64,000 nt of DNA from Flammulina velutipes (taxonomy: Eukaryota; Basidiomycota; Agaricomycetes; Agaricales; Physalacriaceae). The translations under genes and the position numbers were made by a program. This document shows positions 60,495 to 64,000 of this stretch, piece by piece (the first letter of the stretch is position 1; the number at the start of each line of letters is the position of its first letter). The notes beneath the pieces are model-generated. The model made no database searches, was not told the origin of the DNA, and saw nothing but the letters and a program-made list of their open reading frames with translations. The stretch spans positions 2,542,001 to 2,606,000 of the forward strand of contig CM022371.1 of the NCBI GenBank assembly GCA_011800155.1, given 5' to 3'.

Positions 60495-63400
60495 TTACTT
60501 CGCCTTGACACTCTTCTTCACCTTCTTTGCAGCTTTGATGAACTTGTCATTCTCGACATCACTTCCACTCCCCTTGCCTTTCTTGCTGTCCTCATCATCA
60601 GATACCGCCACGTCGTCGTCCATGTCAAAGGCGTCCTCCAAATCAGGCTTCTCCCCGACTGTACCAAGTCTCTTGGGAACTTTGCCGAGGTTATCTCCTT
60701 TGTGATACGCGATGGGATGCTCCGAAGAGTTGTACTTGCGTGTGAACGCCGATTTCACAGGTCCAGGTATCTTCTTCAAGACAGTATCGTCGCGATGAGT
60801 GTCCACGCCAAGCTCGACAATGCTGTCCCAATCCTCTTTGCTTAGATAGTACTTGTCCATCCGTTCGATAACATCTTCAACCGCAGCCTGTGGTAGCGTA
60901 TTCAAACCAGGACAAATAGATGAGTGACGGTCTGCTAACCTGGCCATCCTCCATCAGCGGTCGGACAATTTGTGGGAACAACGCTGGTATATACTGCTGT
61001 CGTATTTCGTGCTTATCGCCAGAAACACGCATGCGCATCTTGATTTGGACGTCTGACAATTGACGATTGAGCTTATTCTGCTTCGAGTTCTGGCCCAACC
61101 ATCTGTACAGAAAATGAGGACAAAGACTAGCCAACCACAGCAAATCAACTTACTGAGGGAATGACAACGAGTTTGCCGCATATCCCCATTGAGGGCCCTG
61201 ACCATACATATGCGAAGCTGGTCGTACAGTCGAGCAGATAGCATGGAGAGGCATTAGAGACCAATGCTGTTCGGGCCTATACGCAGATATCGAATCAGTA
61301 CATTGGGTAGAGGTAATTCACATACCCATGGATCATAGAATCGACAAGATCGCCATCCGAAATAGAAGCTGCTGCCTTGTCCATTAGCTCCAGATGCCGC
61401 AGAGCTAGTTCGGGGCCGTCAAGGTTCCGTAGTGCACTAGGATGACCTTTTAGATAATTCTCCTACATTTGATTTGAGATTAAGTGGGAGTTAAAGACAT
61501 GATGACACGTACCTGCATGAATAATGGAACGAATGAATGGTCTTGGAAGTACAACTCCATCTTATCGCCAAGTGGTTTCTTCTCGTTCGGTGAGAACAAG
61601 TACGGACCAAGCATCTTCGATGTGATGTCAAACGGTGAGAGAATCTGATGCTTCTCGTTCATTTTTGTCCTGTACGATACGGATGAGCATCATTGCACAC
61701 ACGATTATACTGAAGACTTACAAATCCTTGCCCTCATCGAAAGACATTGTTGAACTGGAGAGTTTCCAAGTTGATAACATGTTCAAAACTTGTCGGATAT
61801 CTGATTGAGATCCCGAAATGAGTTGGTCGATGACATTCGCAGGGAGCTGCATTTTCTCTTTGAACGCAATGGTGAGGATACGGGAGCGAATTTGTGTTAC
61901 GGGCGGTCTAATTTATGGTCAGCGTCAAGTAGAAGCTCTTGAGGAATACACACTTCGAAAACGTCAAGGAAAATGTTGTGGACTGGAGTGGTTTGAGCTT
62001 CTGCGCTCCCCTGTCATTTGCAATGCATATGATTGGAATCTGCTGGTCGTGAATATCAAACCGCTGAGGTGAAAATGTCAGACAAACCTTTGTCTTCCTT
62101 ATCATAGCATTCAAAGCGCCAACGCCACCACGGTCTCCAGCGGACATGCCATCAACTTCGTCCATGATCAAACATGTCTTGTCAGTAATATCGACACCCA
62201 ACGAATTGGGTTTCTAATTTTCGTCAGCGAACGGCAATGTATAACGTTGCGGAAAAGGACACACAGATCCGCCGAAAAAGCCATCCAACGACGTGTTGTT
62301 GATGTTCATACCGCTCTACAAGGGAAACGATGAGTGGTGTTACGCGAAAAGAACGGACAAAATGACCTCGACTAGCTTTTTGCTTCGAGAATCGCTAGCA
62401 TTCATTTCTATTGGAGTGTAACCAGCTAGCTTGGCACAGAGATGAGCACTTGTCGTCTTTCCGATGCCTGGTGAGCCTGTAATGAGGACGGCTCTATGTG
62501 TGTTCATAGCATTCTTTCCTGCTTTCTTGAATCCTCCTTTGTAACTTTCTTGCCTGGACGACATGTAAGTCGACATTTCCGCAAACAGTCGGGTGGACGA
62601 ACCATTCTTGTAACCAAAGAAGTAACTTTTCTACAGCAGACTTATTGCCACAGACCTCCTTTAGCGATTGAGGCGCGTAACGAGATGTCCAGAGTTGCAT
62701 AGAAGGATCTACTGTCTTACCATTGCTTGAAAGAGGATGAGCAGAAGTCGATAGTGAACAAAGCCACGAACCCAGCGGCACTCGACTTGGCTTCAGCCTG
62801 CTCTCGCTTCTCCATTTCCTTAGCAGCGGTCTTGATAGCCGCCTGCTCTTTCTCCATCTTTTTCTTGGTCTTCTCATCGACCACGCCGCTGCCCTTGCGA
62901 GTCGCAATCAGGTTCAGGAATGCGTCTTCATCCAACGTTCTTATACCATGTTTCTTGATAGCTGCAAGCTTGCTAGGTCCTGCATTGTCCCCGAGCACAA
63001 CATAATCTGTGCGGGTCGATGGTTGACCGACGACGCGTCCACCAAATCGTTTTGCTGTATCGACGGCTTCGTCGCGAGTGAAGCTGCTGAGCTCACCGGT
63101 AAAGACGAAGGATAAGCCAGCAAGACAATCGTGGTCTCCGTCGGGAACCGCCTTGCTTCCATGTGCAGCAGGCGCAGCGGATTTAGCTGCCTGATGCGCA
63201 TAATAACTTGATACCTATTAGTAGAAGATGAAGGAGATATATGAGTGTGCTCACTTGAACTTCTTCTTGGGCGGTTCGTCCCCTTTCTCTTCCTTCGCTG
63301 GCTTTTTCTTGGGAGCAGGTTTCTTACCTTTGGCCTTGGAAGGTCCAACTAGGTCGTCATCATCGTCGGATGCGACGCTGTATTCTTCGTCCTGTTTCTT

Positions 63401-64000
63401 GCTTGTCTTGACAAAACCATCCGCCTTTTTTGTCTTCGCTGAGGGTGCTTTCTTCTCGGGTGCAGGTTTCTTCCTAGGCGGTGGGGGAATCTCTTCATCA
63501 TCGCTGGACAGCAGTGCGACAGGTTTCTTGCGCTTCGTGGTCGGTGCCGCTGGTTTAGGAGGTTGTTCTGATAATAATATGCGTCTGAGTTGGGCGAGTA
63601 GAGTAGTAAATGAGGACATACCTTTGGAAGTGGAAGCTCGGGGCTTGGGAGCTGTTTTCTTGAGGACGGGTTCTTCCTCGTCACTCGATATCAGGACCTG
63701 TGATCTCTTCTTGGGAACTCTGGTAGGCATGTCCTCATCTTCGCCTAATAGGTATCAGCCAGAGCCTCGAGAGACACCAAGCAGCGTACTAATTTCTATG
63801 GCCTTGCTCGTCGCCTTCTTCTTTGGTGGCAGCTTGACATCGCCGTCCTCCTCCTCAGCCTTGCGCTTCAAATTTGACGATGTCGCCGACTTTTTCAAAG
63901 GTTGACTAGGCTGACTCTGTCACTACGCATAAGAATCATTCGCCAATAGCAAGTGAAGACCTACACTTGGGATGCTTTGCTGAGTTGCTTTAGATTGACT
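60495..64000 (-). CDS. RFC1: Replication factor C large subunit Rfc1, partial (5' end beyond right edge)
   Basis: From the right edge inward there is a Lys/Ser/Glu-rich N-terminal linker with repeated SDDE clusters. A BRCT domain follows ([40 protein letters not shown]). The clamp-loader ATPase comes next: [17 protein letters not shown], Walker [30 protein letters not shown], and Walker [18 protein letters not shown]. The RFC collar follows, with HHTR-like [19 protein letters not shown], and an acidic/basic tail ending KKSVKAK. Rfc1 loads PCNA at primer ends. More than ten introns are present. The first codons and any N-terminal PCNA-binding box lie outside the window. The stop TAA is at 60495-60497. 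Confidence 0.95.

Overview
This window is nuclear DNA of a filamentous basidiomycete, most likely an Agaricomycete. The genes are cut by many short introns, about 45-75 bases. The set includes a class I hydrophobin, agaric-type F-box proteins, two fungal multi-pass membrane proteins, a DUF3602 glycine-rich protein and a KRE6-type cell-wall protein. No rRNA, tRNA, CRISPR array, transposase or reverse transcriptase was found. Exon boundaries were inferred by eye from GT-AG or GC-AG sites, reading frame and family conservation; they are models, not transcript evidence.

Left third (1-20 kb): a partial F-box gene, a kinesin-8 motor (KIP3), LCL2, the tRNA methyltransferase TRM11, a SWIM-domain recombination protein (SWS1/ZSWIM7), a four-span membrane protein and the splicing factor SF3B6. 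A 2.8 kb stretch without a confident gene follows. FAL1/eIF4A3 and SF3A3 then sit head to head with about 100 bases between their start codons, and a synaptojanin-like Sac/5-phosphatase closes the block. Three RNA-maturation genes lie within 7 kb.

Middle (20-41 kb): a single-span membrane protein, the COPII cargo adaptor SVP26/TEX261, a 1,360-residue PPR protein, an unrecognised helical protein, RNA polymerase III subunit RPC37, the vacuolar TRP channel YVC1, a hydrophobin with a clear TATA box, GINS subunit PSF2, a Fic-domain AMPylase-like protein and an O-methyltransferase.

Right third (41-64 kb): a DUF6534-like membrane gene with an apparent one-base frameshift, haspin kinase, KRE6, a membrane-fused spermidine-synthase-like protein, a DUF3602 repeat protein, a small P/A/K-rich protein, a decayed F-box pseudogene, a ubiquitin-specific protease, a second multi-pass membrane protein, and RFC1 running off the right edge.

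Most genes are core housekeeping: replication (PSF2, RFC1, SWS1), mitosis (KIP3, haspin), RNA processing (TRM11, SF3B6, FAL1, SF3A3, RPC37) and the secretory/endomembrane system (SVP26, Sac/5-phosphatase, YVC1, KRE6). They do not form one pathway. No obvious new multi-gene system is visible. The points most worth a second look are four apparent GC-AG introns, the exon-aligned repeats of the DUF3602 gene, the self-inhibited Fic protein, the membrane-fused aminopropyltransferase-like protein, two genes with disabling lesions, and two perfect palindromes in one intergenic region.
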